64,000 nt of DNA from Plectosphaerella cucumerina (lineage: Eukaryota; Ascomycota; Sordariomycetes; Glomerellales; Plectosphaerellaceae): NCBI GenBank assembly GCA_020746995.1, contig JAGPXD010000003.1:4278001-4342000 (forward strand). The letters run 5' to 3'. Below are positions 47,869 to 59,572 of the stretch, in pieces. A program made the translations under genes and the position numbers. Within the stretch, counting starts at the first letter, position 1. Each line of letters begins with the position of its first letter. A model generated the notes under the pieces. The model was not told where the DNA came from. It saw only the letters and a program-made list of their open reading frames with translations, and made no database searches.

Positions 47869-49881
47869 ATGGAGCCCCCCAGCGACACCCTCCAGAGCTT
47901 CACTCTCGCTGACCGCGAATCTCTTGAGAAGAGGTTGCGGTCCCGTGCCTTCAATCTCCAGGAAACAAAAGCTGCGACTCAAGGCCAGACCCTCCCGGTC
48001 AATCTAGGTCGTCTTGTCACCCAGCATGCCGTGGTCAGGGGAATCCGCCACCATGAGTCCTTTGCAACCGGACCCGCCGCCGTCCTCCGTGGCATACGGC
48101 CTCTGTTTACCAGAGCGTTGAACGCAAGGGCCATCATGAGCAACACAGTTCCCAATATATCTGCCTCGGACGAGTTTCCCTACTGCATCTGGTACCCAGA
48201 TCTCCCCTCCCGCGAGACTCTGATGGAAGTCGCTGCACGATACCCAGAGATGAGATATCAAGTGGGAAGGACCTGCGCCATTGCTGGATACTTTGACGTG
48301 TACCAGAGTCTCAATCTGCTTCCAGAAGTCGCCATTGCCGAGGAAGCCCGCGAGAGCGAGAACGTGGATATTTACGAGGACATTCTCAAGGCGCACGTCA
48401 AATGGCGCGTCTTTGACGATTTTACGGGAACGTTGCACTGCTCAGACCCGCGCCCTGCCAAGCTGAACGGCGATACCTGCATAAGAACCTGGCTCAGTGT
48501 CACACAGCCTGTCTTGGCGCCAGTTGGGCTGGTGGAGGGTGAAGAGGGCGATCTGACGTCGGGTGACGAGGGCAAGCGCAAATAGTATATGCATGCTCAA
48601 GACTTTGAAATCTCCGGGTTTCCAGGGTATAGAGCCCCGCCTTATGACATTACTGAAGACAAGCAGCTGGACATCAGGAGCTCTGGATCGCAGCTTTGTT
48701 TCCGAACGCCGGATTGGGATCCTCAGAGTTCTTTTGCAGACGCGGAGGATGACTATGAGGGACCCAAAAAGCCCTTGCCTGAGCTGCCCGGTATTGTTAA
48801 GAGGCTGCTTTATGAGCCGCTTCCGGAGGATCTTCCTATATGTGATAAGGACTGGTTGATCGATCCGTATGGCTGCGTATACTGGAAATGTCGACCGGTA
48901 CGCTTGTCTCCGACGACTATGGTTTGTTGAAGACGAGTTGCGTTGTGTAGAGCGCGGGATGTGTAGGAGCCTTCGTACTCTAGTCACTTCTACGACTAGC
49001 TGAAGCTGGTAGAGTTCAAGGTCACAATGTGCTCTTCGCCCGGTGGTGGGCGACGCAGATTACCAAGGACACGAGCCATATTATCCGAAAGGCCGTTAAC
49101 GCTCGATATATCATGAGCAATGATCTATCTCGCGTCCTCGGCAGGAACCTGTCCTCGGACCTACCCTATTACATCTGGCACCCGGACGTCGCGAGGATCG
49201 AGACGTATAAGGCTCTCGTAGTTCACGTGCCGGAGATGCGCCCTCAGGTTGTCCGCGCCGTAATCTATGCAGATTATTAGGACCTCTTCGATCTTCTTAT
49301 AAACGGATCCTCGGCCGAGGCAGCCGCTTCTACGTCGCCCTCAGAAGACGACGATAAGCCCGTTTGTGCCTCTGACGTCTACATGCATTATGGACCGCTC
49401 TACGGTTCACCGCTGCAGTCCGTGGCGCCCAGCACGCCGGCAGCACCATCCGATCGTGCCTCTTTCTTCGCCGGTGTCACCATGTCGCCGACTTGAGCCT
49501 GATCACTACCTCTTCCTGGAAGCCAATTTCAGCCCCAACCCCCACTACAAGACGACCCTGCTGGAGAAGGCTGTCGGGCTCGGGCTGGATATCACCAGGC
49601 CGAACCCCTCTCCATACATATCCCGGCGGCGACGTCTCGAGTGCGTCGGCGAGGCGCACAAGCAGCGGCTGCCTGATTCCCCGGATTCGCTTTGCATAGG
49701 CACCGGCGCTGGTACATTCACATACGAGGCGACATCTCTCGAATCACATGTGCTGATGCCAGAAGAGTGGCGGCCGAGCCCTGAGGATGTTTCCCGCTGG
49801 GATACTGGCAAGTATTACCTACTCGACTATTCCCGCTGGCCTCGGAGTGTCTGGGCTGTAGTGGACAAGTATTTGCCATGA
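47869..49881 (+). pseudogene. Fragmented member of a Pezizomycotina-specific hypothetical family
   Basis: The first segment (47869-48585) is an intact 238-residue ORF. It is followed by TAG and, in the same frame, about 90 more sense codons to ~48858. Then the coding sense moves by one base: from 48863 the frame reads IRMAAYTGNVDRYACLRR and stops at a TGA near 49000. A third segment (from ~49029, FARWWATQITK onward) changes frame again. It ends at TAG 49278-49280 inside a conserved-looking region but continues in frame to about 49494. A last segment lies in another frame to 49881 and includes MPEEWRPSPED. The order and content look like one ~600-residue gene with tandem similar halves (NARAIMSN.. 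and NARYIMSN..). Breaks include at least two in-frame stops and one clear frameshift; some frame changes could be introns. No function is known. The 47869-48585 part could still be expressed as a truncated protein. Confidence 0.65.
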
Positions 49882-50274
49882 GAGAGCTTTGGTCTGGGCT
49901 GCTCATCGGCTGGAAAGTCAATCGAGTTGATGGTTTTTTTCTGTCACGATACAAGTCTTGAAATGTACCGGTTTGGAGCCTCATTCAACATGAAGTCAAT
50001 GCTAATCAATATCGTCCTGTCTACCGGGCATCAAGAAACCCAATGCTCCGAATGAACTGATGTTGTAAAGCGAGGCTGCACGACGACAAACTAAGGTAGG
50101 CTGCATTTTACAGCGACGGCGTTGCCTACCTACGTAATCAAAGAGGAGGTACACTCCAGATGAGGGGACGTCACCTCCAACTTCCAGGTTGGATCAGCCA
50201 GCATTTCCTCATCACACGCACTCACTCCAAATCGGCTTTCATCATCTCTACTCACCATCTCATCAATCCTCGAA
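49882..50274. promoter_or_regulatory. Promoter of the EEP nuclease gene with an inverted repeat
   Basis: A 393-bp gap. It contains an 8-bp perfect inverted repeat, AGGTAGGC (50094-50101) and GCCTACCT (50124-50131), with a 22-bp spacer. Confidence 0.45.
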
Positions 50275-51237
50275 ATGCTCGTGCCTATAACCCCCCAGGC
50301 GGAGGAGCAGCAGGTCCCGCTGCGCATCATCACGTACAATATCCGCTACGCCAACCCCCATCCCGTAAAGCACGAGAAGCTGTGGCGCGATCGCTGTCCT
50401 CTCCTCTGCACCCAGCTGAGATTCATCACCACGGGGCATCCCACCGCCTTCATCTGCCTCCAGGAGGCGCTCGACACCCAGGTGGACGACATCCAGGAGC
50501 ACCTGGGCCCGGATTGGGCGCACATCGGCGGCGGGCGCGAAGACGGCCGTCTCGAGGGCGAGTTTTGCCCCATCTTCTACCGCAAGTCCGTGTGGCGATG
50601 CGAGCGCTCCAAGATCTACTGGCTGAGCGAGACGCCGGAGAAGCCGTCGAGGGGGTGGGACGCGATGCTGCCTCGCATCGTGACGGTGGGGGACTTTGCG
50701 CCCATCGGACACGACGGGAGGGCGGTGGTGATGAGCACGCACTTTGATCACATCGGGGAGGTGGCGCGTCAGAAGAGCGCCGGGCTCATCCTGAAGATCG
50801 CGAGGGAGGCGCGTGCTGGCGAGACCGGGACGCGGCCGGCAGACGTGGTGCTGCTCGGGGGCGACTTCAACAGCAGGCCTGGTGACAGGGCCTATCAGAC
50901 CATGGTCGCCAAGGACTCTGGAATGGTCGACATCAGGAACGATGTGCCGCCCGAGAGCAGGTACGGCAACGAGATGACCTACACGTCGTTTGACGAACCC
51001 GAGTGGTGGCCCATGAGGATTGACTTCCTGTTCCTGGGCGTCCCTAGCGACACAAAGTCACTCACATTCGGGGTACTTGAGAACAAGTTCGACGACGGGG
51101 TGTTCATCTCTGACCACCGACCAGTGGTGGCAGACCTGGAGGTACGGTTCAATGCCTGGGGTGGCAACAGATCCCGAACATCAGTTCGCCACGGATCTCG
51201 TGCCTCTGGCTGCGAGAAAGGGATGTCACCCATCTGA
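50275..51237 (+). CDS. Endonuclease/exonuclease/phosphatase (EEP) superfamily enzyme
   Basis: A single exon of 320 residues beginning MLVPITP. Landmarks of the DNase-I-like fold are present in order: TYNIRY (Asn of the active site), Glu64 in LQEAL, the HFDH segment, Asp197-Phe-Asn199 in GGDFNS, RIDFLF near residue 246 and Asp280-His281 in SDHRP. These bind the metal and hydrolyse phosphodiester or phosphomonoester bonds. The lack of extra domains fits fungal one-domain EEP proteins annotated as endonuclease/exonuclease/phosphatase. There is no signal peptide. The substrate (nucleic acid, inositol phosphate or sphingomyelin) cannot be decided. The start is the first ATG; the tail after ~300 is divergent. 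Confidence 0.9.
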   Translation: MLVPITPQAEEQQVPLRIITYNIRYANPHPVKHEKLWRDRCPLLCTQLRFITTGHPTAFICLQEALDTQVDDIQEHLGPDWAHIGGGREDGRLEGEFCPIFYRKSVWRCERSKIYWLSETPEKPSRGWDAMLPRIVTVGDFAPIGHDGRAVVMSTHFDHIGEVARQKSAGLILKIAREARAGETGTRPADVVLLGGDFNSRPGDRAYQTMVAKDSGMVDIRNDVPPESRYGNEMTYTSFDEPEWWPMRIDFLFLGVPSDTKSLTFGVLENKFDDGVFISDHRPVVADLEVRFNAWGGNRSRTSVRHGSRASGCEKGMSPI

Positions 51238-54200
51238 GATGGCCAGATCTCACGGCCGGCCCGTGAAGACGACAGGCACGGCGAATCATAGTGTCGAGAG
51301 CCCGGATGCGAGCAGAACGCACAGGAGGATGACCCCGTGGAGGACACCGGGAGGAGAAGGGATCGGCTCCTTACGCAGGGAGAGAAGTCCGCGCATACTT
51401 AACTTGTCGATATTGGCAGTCATGTCAGCTTGAATATGCAAGAAAGAAGGTTATCTGGAGCGCTGTGGCGCTGTCAAGCACGTCGTGCACTGCGAGCGAT
51501 GGCCGGCCGAGGTCTCCATGGCTCGGGGCGAAAAGGCGGTGAAGTCGAAGTGAAGAAGATGGCGTCCAACCGGAAGCCAGTGAGGGGGCCGACTAGCCCA
51601 CATCTCGCGATGCCGATTCGCCTGCGGCCGGGGCCCAGCCCTGCCACCATTATGGAGGAGGGGGGCCGGGTCGTGGAGGACGTGGGCTAGAGTCCTCAGT
51701 CCTCGGTGATGCGATCTTGATGGCGGCCCGTCGTTCGTGCTTGGTGTTCCCTGGTGGATGGTTCGAACAAGAGCCAGACTCCCGCCCCGATGGAGAACGG
51801 AGACGATGCAGGGATGGTGGTGTGCATTAGGGACTCGAAGATCTGAGCAACCAAACCGCAGGATCAAGTTCATTGACTTGACTGGCCCGATGGCTGGTCC
51901 AGGCCGCAGAGAGCTCGCGTTGTCCTCGTATCGTACAGCGTACAGATGCTGTATCCGTACACCGAGGGAGGTTTCTTACATCATGGGATGCTCGGCGGCC
52001 AATTCTCGGGGCCTGGCCCACCCGCCCCGACCACGACAGCAGACGGGCTCGACAGAGGGCCGGCTGTATTTTGAAAAGCTTGGGCAAGCAGTGGTCGCAT
52101 CGCTCGGCTTCAAGCCAACTCCCGCATGAGAATAGGCTGCGGCTGTCATCCAAGTGGCACCCGCTAACCAGACATCGTCGTCGGTAGAGGGCGACATCCT
52201 TGCAAATGCGTCAATGCCCTGAGGGGCCATGCCCACTGAGGGATGCCCGAGATGACGGGATTCTCTGAGGGACGAAGCGCACGTCTTTTCCCGAAGCGTC
52301 CATGGGCAGGCCGGTCGTGTACATGATGCATACCAGAGTGTGATATCATGGTTTATCCTCAGCGGCGCGTGTCTTGACACGGGTCTCCGTCGTGAGCCTC
52401 GGCGTTTCCTCTGTACGAGACGTGAGCTGCCTCTGCGCTGCGTGACGTGATACAACTTGCTGGCCGAGACCGCCGCCAATCGAGCATGAGCATGCGAGGA
52501 CCCCCGAACCCAGGGCGTTCGGCGGCATTGCCTTGCATCTGGGGGAGGTTGCAGCGAGACCTCTGCCATGCCCCAACGCGTCAGATGTGTAGCGCGAGGT
52601 GGCCGGCGGTCCAACGTGACGTTTGCAAGTCGCGCCGAGTCGGTCCACTGAGGCCTCATCCGTGGCGTATTCGCAGATGCACGCACTTCTGCAGGGAGCG
52701 CCGGCGGGCGGGATGTCGGCCGTCGATCTCGGCGCGGGGTGGCTCCAGAAACCGGGCTGGACGACAAAGAGAACCACAGAGAAGCGAGTGGAGGCGCGTG
52801 CAACGAGCAGAGTCATCGGCCAGCTCAAGGACGGGCTCGGCGGCTGCCACGAGTAGGTAGAGAGGGTAGAGAGAATTGACTGGCGCTCACCAGTCCAACC
52901 TGTCCGCCGGCGCCCAAGCCCGGGTCTGACATTTGGAAGCAAGCATCCAGGACCCGTCCGAACGATGACTCCCAACCAATGTCGACGTGCGCGCCGTGGC
53001 CGGGTGGCTGTCCTATGGGGAGGGAGACGGCGGAGTCGGGCTTGCATGAGACTGCGTTTTGCCGGGCGAGAGCCCAATGGCCATTGGAGGGCGGGCGGCA
53101 GGAAAAGAGGTCTGGTGTCCTCAGAGGGCCAGAGTGCATGGCGTGTCGTGCCGAGTATGGATGCTGCTGCTGTTTTGCTGCTTGCTGTTGCGTCGTTAGC
53201 GATGCTGTGGTGCCTGGCGCGACTGTCTGTGGTGGGTAGGTCGTGAGATGATCGGGGGAGCACCCTGATATGTCAGAGGAGACACGAGTGCTCCTTGTTT
53301 ACACCTCTGTGTGTAGCGTGTGCGACCGTATCGAAGAGTCGAAACAAAGCAGATGTGGCCCTGAGCCATCTCTGAGACAGGCACGTTGCCCAGTCTCGCG
53401 TCCTCCTGCCGCCAGAGACACTTGATTCTACTCGGGCGCCAATCCCGTCCAAGTTTGTTTGGTCTCTTCCAGAAGCGGCCCAGACACACCACACACCCTG
53501 GGGGCCGCAGTCGGAAGAACCGTTGATACCCAAAGGGCCAAGCCGACCCGACACCCACCTCTCGACGTCGGGCATGAAACGAAACGCAGCGAACCAGCGC
53601 GCGCCAGCCTTTTGCTGGTCTGCCGCCACATCTGAGCGTGAAAAGGACTGGATGAGGATTGAGGACTGTCGCAGGAAGATGGTGAGAGGGCGGCACTTTG
53701 CCTGCCGCACCGTCGAGTGACGGGTGACGGGTGGCAGACAGGCATGGCTTCGTCATCCCACCGAGCAATCTGCCTTCTCTGCCCGTGTTGTCTGTCGCAC
53801 GCTGGCAAGTCTTCGTTGCTGGAGATACCCCGGGAACGGCCGGAGAGGTGACAAGGCTCGGTGATGCTGGTTCCTGGTTCTTCGACAGACTCCCATCCCA
53901 GCCACAACCCAGGGCACCATGTCAAGCAAGTCGATTGCTGCTCCACAGTTGGGCCTGAGTGCTTGCCACCGTCGCTTGTCCGGCGCTCAGGCCAGTGGCA
54001 GAGTGGGCAAAAGAGAGGAACCCGCCCGCTGGTCGATTTGCGCCGGGGCTGTCCGTCCCGCGAAAGCTTGTCCTCCCGTCCGCCGGTCAAGGGTCTTTTT
54101 TTGTCATGGCCATCGGATTTCTAACTTGTACCTCCCGCCCGGGGGCAGGGGCAGGGGCGGGCATGGCAGGCCTTTTTCCCCCATCATGTGTCCGTCCGGG

Positions 54201-55902
54201 ATAACCCTCCCTGCTTCGGACGTGGGGAGGACCTGGTCGATGGAAGGGGAGGAAGGGATTTCACGGCGGCTGTCTGTCCGTGGGCCGCATGTCGTGCGTG
54301 GACAGATGGGCGGGCATGGGCATGGCGTTTCCTAGGTCAGGTAGGTAGCTGGAGGTAGCATGAATGTCGGCTTGACAGACAGAGACAGAGTGGCGGCCAC
54401 CTCAGGGTTCGGGCTCGAGGATAGACATTCCGTGCCTGCCAACTACAGTACCATGTCGACTTGATGATTGCTCCTGCCTCGTCTTGTCCGGCGAGCATGA
54501 AAACACGCCCCAGAAGGTGGAGCCCATCCCACCCACACGCCCCCTTCCTTCCCTTCGACGCACCAGCTTCAGCATCCATCCATCCAAGTGTCATCACGGA
54601 GTACCTACCGAGACGCATGGTGGCCGACTTAGTCCTCGGTCAACATGCTTGGCTCAACGCATGGGCGAGACTCGCATTCATGATCAATTGAGCCCTGTCT
54701 GCACCTGCTGCGGCCCCTCGTTGCTGAGCCACCAAGTTACACGGGGTGGAGGGGGGGCCAGCGGCACCTGCCTGCGAGTGAGTGAGGTGGCATCCTAGGG
54801 CCACGCCCCCCTGTAGGACCTTCAAGCGCTGGAACGTTCTTGCTGACTTTTGGGCGCACTGAACTGAGCAACAGGCACGGAGGAGGGGAGGGCAATTGCG
54901 GTCCTGCCCATCCGTCATCCCCCACGATCCGATCCCGCGTCGTTCTTTCCTGCGTGCTGCTCAAATGCGCACGCCCCAGAGAAGGAGGAGGACAGTACAG
55001 GCCTCTCTGCATCCACCATACTGGCAGGCAGGCAGGCGCAACACCCCCGGGCTTCCGTCCTTCGACCTCCGTCCATGGACGAGACCGAGATTTTCTTCAC
55101 CTCCTCTCTCCCTTTCCCTCCTCCCTACCCATCCCGTCCTTCTACCTCTGATGCCTTAACGACAGGACACCTAGCATACCACGGACCTGGCCTTTTGCTC
55201 ATGCTTGTCCCCATTTCCGGCCAATACCAACGGCAAGACGACTCGCTGCCCTCGAGGTCTGCTGATCTAAATTTTGGGTTGGGCGAGCATCGCAACTTCG
55301 TCCGCCCTATTTTTTCCCACCTTTGCCCACCACCCCTCGGGACTTACACCCAGCCTGTAGGGAGCACCCTGGCAACCCAGCAACCTGCCAGCCAATCCAG
55401 CGCTTCCCCCTTCCGTCTCCAGTCTCCCTACAACGCCGGGCGCGCGCTGGGCTCCCAGAAAGAAGGGTCGCTCCATCCTTTCCCCCCCTCCGTCCTCTCT
55501 CTCCCACCTCAGTCCCAGCAAAGAACAGCACGGAGCCCCGGTCGTCTTCTTTGGGTGATCTGCGGGCTATCCCCCCGGGCCACTGTGACGAGTGTCTTGT
55601 CGCAACTCTCTTCCCGCTCCCCCCTTGTTCTCACATTCCCCACCCATCGTCCGCTCTGTTTCTCCCATCTTCACACAAAAAGTTCCCTGCGCCCACCCAC
55701 CCACCTGGACTTGTGCCCTCCCGACAACAGACACCATTTCGCCCGCGTTCGAATCTGCCGTCACTGCTGAAGCTTGACGTTCCAACAACCCACGCCTGCC
55801 TTTCTGGGGCCCACCCCCATTTCCAAGGCCATTTGGCTGCTCATGCTCCCGAGACGACGTTCGAACCGTCTATGAGGACTGCTCCTCGCAGCACACCGAG
55901 CC
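51238..55902. other. 4.7-kb gene-free stretch and long leader
   Basis: No gene was recognised. Minus-strand frames at 51976-52803 and 52346-53263 are Arg/Ser/Pro-rich and match no family. Around 54331-54348 lie CCTAGG and GGTAGGTAG. The last 800 bp are C/T-rich, so frames such as 55075-55770 and 55323-56135 stay open upstream of the ATG. The ATG at 55075 makes a 231-codon upstream ORF if the transcript starts that far out. Confidence 0.4.
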
Positions 55903-57765
55903 ATGGCTTCCACCGCACACCAAAACCCCTTTTACGAGGACGCCAACGACGATACTGGCTCCGTCGTCGAGGATACCAAGGTCTTCGCCAGCCCGAAGAA
56001 GGAACAACCCAACACGGGCAAGTCGCGCCGCGAAAAGCTCTCATCCCGCTCCTCAGACTCGTCCACTCCGCAGACCGACAACGACCTGCCGACACCGCCT
56101 TCAGCCCCGCAGCCGAAGAAGTCCAGAGATTCTAGGCCTAGGGAGTCTAGACACCGAGAAAAGGAGGCACGCCTGCCGCCGCGGGAGAAGGAGAGGCCCA
56201 GGGACCCCCCAAGGGAGCGGGAGCGGGATCGGGATCGCGATCGCGAACGCGAACGAGACCGCAACCGTGACGCCGACCATAGGGCCGAGCGCCCCAAGAA
56301 CACTAGGACCGTCACCATCCAGACCCCCGAACCCGCCAGGCGCCCGAAACCTATTCTGCACTCTACCGCCGAGTCTCCCGACGCCTACAGGAGGCCCAAG
56401 GGTGTCGTTCCCGACAACCCCGCCCACTTTGGTCTCGCCCCGGGCCTCACACCCAGCGGCACGAACCGGCCGAGGACGAACAGCCGTCCTTCCAGCTACT
56501 ACGGCGCTGGCTCGAGGCCCCCGGCTGCCAACGAACGATGGCACACCATGCAGCAGAGCCAGCAACAGGGCCAGCATCCCTTCGCTCCTGCGCCCTACGG
56601 CTCCTCGCCCTTTGCGCAGCCGCCGCCGCCCCTGCTGCCGCCTCCTGGCTACCACATGCCGCCTTCGCCGACCAACGACTACTTCACCCCGGGCGCCATG
56701 GGAGGTCCTGTCGGCTCAATGGCCGGTACGCCAACTCAGCACCTGGCCTCACGCTTCTCGATGCAGAGGCCCTCGTCCGCGAGCGGATACCGCCAGCAGC
56801 CTCCGCCACCGCCCCCACAGCAATATGACGAGTTCTACGATCACGAGCCCTTCGTGCCCAGCGGCATCGGCAGGAGGCCCTCCGTATCGAGAAGGGAGGT
56901 CGAGGACAGGCGGCAGATGCCGCCTCCTCCCCTGCCGATGCCGATGCCCCTGGCCCGACCGATGACCGCCGGACCCAATGCTGGGCCCTTCCGCCCGCCG
57001 CCGCAGATGATCCAGCAGCAGCCCCGTCGGCTCACCCACTACAAGTATGATGAGGATGAGCTTGGGGCCGCCGACCCTACTCTGTACCGCGAGGTAGGGC
57101 CATCCCGGTCCACGAGCTACAGCTACGGCGAGAACGCAGCCCCGCCACGTCGGATCCGCAAGGGTTCTGTCACGTACGATGCCGCATCATACCAGATTGA
57201 GCCTGCAACCAGCACTGGGCGCAGGCACTCCTACTATGGGTCCAGCGCAGGGAGCGTGGATTATCAGGATCAGTTGCGCCAGGCCGAATTGTACCAGGGC
57301 AAGATGGCGGGCGAACAGATGTCGAGCGGTCAGCTGCCACTGACTAGGGAGACCCTCGACAAGGTCAGCCGTCCGAAGCGCAGCAGCGACAAGAGCAGTC
57401 GCTCCACACGCAGCAGCGCGAGCCGTGACGAGAGCGACTACTGGGCTGCCAGCAACACAACTCGTACAACGCGGTCAGGAGCCGGCGACGGCGAGCACAG
57501 CATCCGCATCATGGGGGGCAAGGGCGGTGCGACGGTCCGGGTGGGCGAGCTGGAAATCCAGTGCCCCGAAGGCGAGATCATCATCAACCAGGACGGCGGC
57601 AGCACGCGCGGCAGCGACCGCGGCAGCACCGTCTGGGGTGACGAGCGCCCGACCCCCCGCCGGATCGCCAACGTTCCCTACCGGCCCCGTGCCAACAGCC
57701 AGGCGCCATCTCACGGCCGGAGCCAGTTCCCTGGCAGCTACGAAAACTACCCTGGACACATCTGA
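55903..57765 (+). CDS. Disordered RD/RE-repeat protein with conserved C-terminal motif
   Basis: A single exon of 620 residues. Residues ~75-130 are an Arg/Asp/Glu-repeat tract of the RERERD type. Residues ~180-380 are Pro/Gly/Ser-rich with poly-Pro segments. A conserved-looking segment lies near residues 528-560 (HSIRIMGGKGG, then VRVGELEIQC and EGEIII). It is predicted beta-strand-rich and recalls a short motif found in many Pezizomycotina proteins (basic/hydrophobic strand, gly-turn, GG-x-I-x-C). The whole resembles SR/RD-type nuclear or RNA-associated proteins in composition only. The start is the ATG after the C/T-rich leader. Function unknown. Confidence 0.7.
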   Translation: MASTAHQNPFYEDANDDTGSVVEDTKVFASPKKEQPNTGKSRREKLSSRSSDSSTPQTDNDLPTPPSAPQPKKSRDSRPRESRHREKEARLPPREKERPRDPPRERERDRDRDRERERDRNRDADHRAERPKNTRTVTIQTPEPARRPKPILHSTAESPDAYRRPKGVVPDNPAHFGLAPGLTPSGTNRPRTNSRPSSYYGAGSRPPAANERWHTMQQSQQQGQHPFAPAPYGSSPFAQPPPPLLPPPGYHMPPSPTNDYFTPGAMGGPVGSMAGTPTQHLASRFSMQRPSSASGYRQQPPPPPPQQYDEFYDHEPFVPSGIGRRPSVSRREVEDRRQMPPPPLPMPMPLARPMTAGPNAGPFRPPPQMIQQQPRRLTHYKYDEDELGAADPTLYREVGPSRSTSYSYGENAAPPRRIRKGSVTYDAASYQIEPATSTGRRHSYYGSSAGSVDYQDQLRQAELYQGKMAGEQMSSGQLPLTRETLDKVSRPKRSSDKSSRSTRSSASRDESDYWAASNTTRTTRSGAGDGEHSIRIMGGKGGATVRVGELEIQCPEGEIIINQDGGSTRGSDRGSTVWGDERPTPRRIANVPYRPRANSQAPSHGRSQFPGSYENYPGHI

Positions 57766-59572
57766 CGAGAGAACGCCATGACGATGAGAGTTTGACACGA
57801 AGTAATGAAGCTGACGAAGCACGAGCGATGGATTCCAACAAGAGCGATTTTCAACCTTTTTTTCTTCATCTTCATTTTCCTTGTCGAGGATCTGCACGGA
57901 CAGAACATCTGCGAAACATTTATACCACCGCTCCTCCATTTATTTGCTCTATCTACTGGCCGCCACCTTCTGAGCTGTTGGGGGCGGATTAGTTTTCCTG
58001 ATACCCACATTGTCGAATTGGCGAGGTTGGCTCTGGGAGCCTGTCTGCGAGACTGCGAGGCGGAGCACCAAGAGCGACAGGCCAGACGGCGGCAAGCCCG
58101 GGCTCTGGCAGCTGCGGCATGGGTGGCTTCGAAAGACCTTCCAACATGACACTGGTATTGGAAAAGCATGGGTTGTTTTCTGTATCTTCTGTATCCCTCT
58201 GATCTATTCCCCCAGCGTACCCCCCGGCGTCCTGTCCCGTCTCCCCATACCTGGCCCTGGCACGCAACGCCATGGGTTCATGGTGGGGTCATGTATCGTG
58301 TTTGCGACGTTTCTTCGGAAACGCGGCCGGGATTTCATACATCTCTCAGGCATCACAGCATGGGGATATGATGCATGAGGCAGTACGCTGGCGCCTCTTT
58401 TCCTTCTTCTCCTTGATGGACTTCATAGACACCTTGTTGTACGAGGGGCACACCGCAAGGTTCGCGCCTTGGCGGTTGGAGGGAGATTGATCTGTTAGCA
58501 CGGGATCCGAGAGATTGTCCTCTCCTTGTTTCAGACGGGAAGCACTGGTTTCCTTGAGATCCTCTGTTCTGGCGTTTCCTCGGTTGAGGACGGCCACCTC
58601 TCCTCTCGGTCTTGGCACCTCGTGAGAGTGTGCGTTTCCAATTCGAGCATCATAAGACACTGGATGGACTGAATAAAACGAGCCCAAGAGGCATGAAAGC
58701 ATCGGTTGACTGAGTGCACCTTGCAAGTGACCACCGACACTTGATCTTACTGCTTGCTTCATGGAACCTATACGTCGCGAAAGGCGTCAGTGATTAAGCC
58801 CACGATGCTAGCTCGTCAGGAGACCGGGTGCGGGTATGACTCGGTTTCGGGGTAGAAGAACGGAGACACATCCTGGCCAGCGGACGTCCGTTGGCGGAAG
58901 ATCACGAGATGGGGACTCCTTCGAGAAGCGATGTTCGACTTCTCAGCCTTGTAGTAAGAGTGTGATATGACACCTATCGGCAGATTGGGCATGGAGTGAT
59001 ACAGTCGTGAAACGGGGGCCGTGAGATGGACAGTGGCTGTTCAGGGGGTACACGTGACTAAGCTCCGTCTGCTTAGGTAACCTGGAATGTGGATTGCTCA
59101 GTGGTCGTTGGGTTCCACCACGGCTTATCTTCCGGCCAATCAATCAATCTCACAGAGCGGTTGCTGGGGCGGCGGCTGGGGTATTTACTTTCGACGTCAT
59201 TGGCGGCCGGCTTCCCCTGGTACGCGGCACCAACCTCCTTCCAAGGGCAGGAGCTGACGGAAGATCCTCCGCTCCAGCCACTGCACTTTGCACGCTGTGG
59301 TTCCTTGGGCAACGCTGCTTCGCCTGACACCTCTCACCACCCCCATCTGACTTCGTCTCCGTCTTTCGTCTGGGTTATGCACGCTGCCTCTACCGACCGA
59401 ATCCCATCCAAATCGACACCAGTTTAAACCTTCAACGACAAACACATATTTTCTCCCTCGCAGAACTGTGCTGCGGCCACAAAGCATTCCTCAACACCAA
59501 CACCCACGTTGCGTCTGGATCAACCCATTCCTCTCCGCCGAACCCCGAATCCACCTCCCTCACGTGCCGAGC
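57766..59572. other. 1.8-kb intergenic region
   Basis: No supported gene. It holds the 3' UTR of the disordered protein and the promoter of the membrane protein. TTAGGTAACC occurs at 59073-59082. Frames here are short and lack domains. Confidence 0.4.

Noticed and set aside
48540..48588. 47-nt intron (GTGAAG..TAG) to remove the first stop of the decayed gene
   Set aside because: The join shifts the frame and meets a TGA within a few codons, whereas the unspliced frame continues after the TAG.
52346..53263. 305-codon minus-strand frame
   Set aside because: Arg/Pro-rich, overlaps another equally long frame, has no domain and no splice-supported extension.
55075..55770. 231-codon upstream ORF as a separate gene
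   Set aside because: It falls in a C/T-rich leader where several frames are open at once; composition and lack of homology suggest leader sequence.
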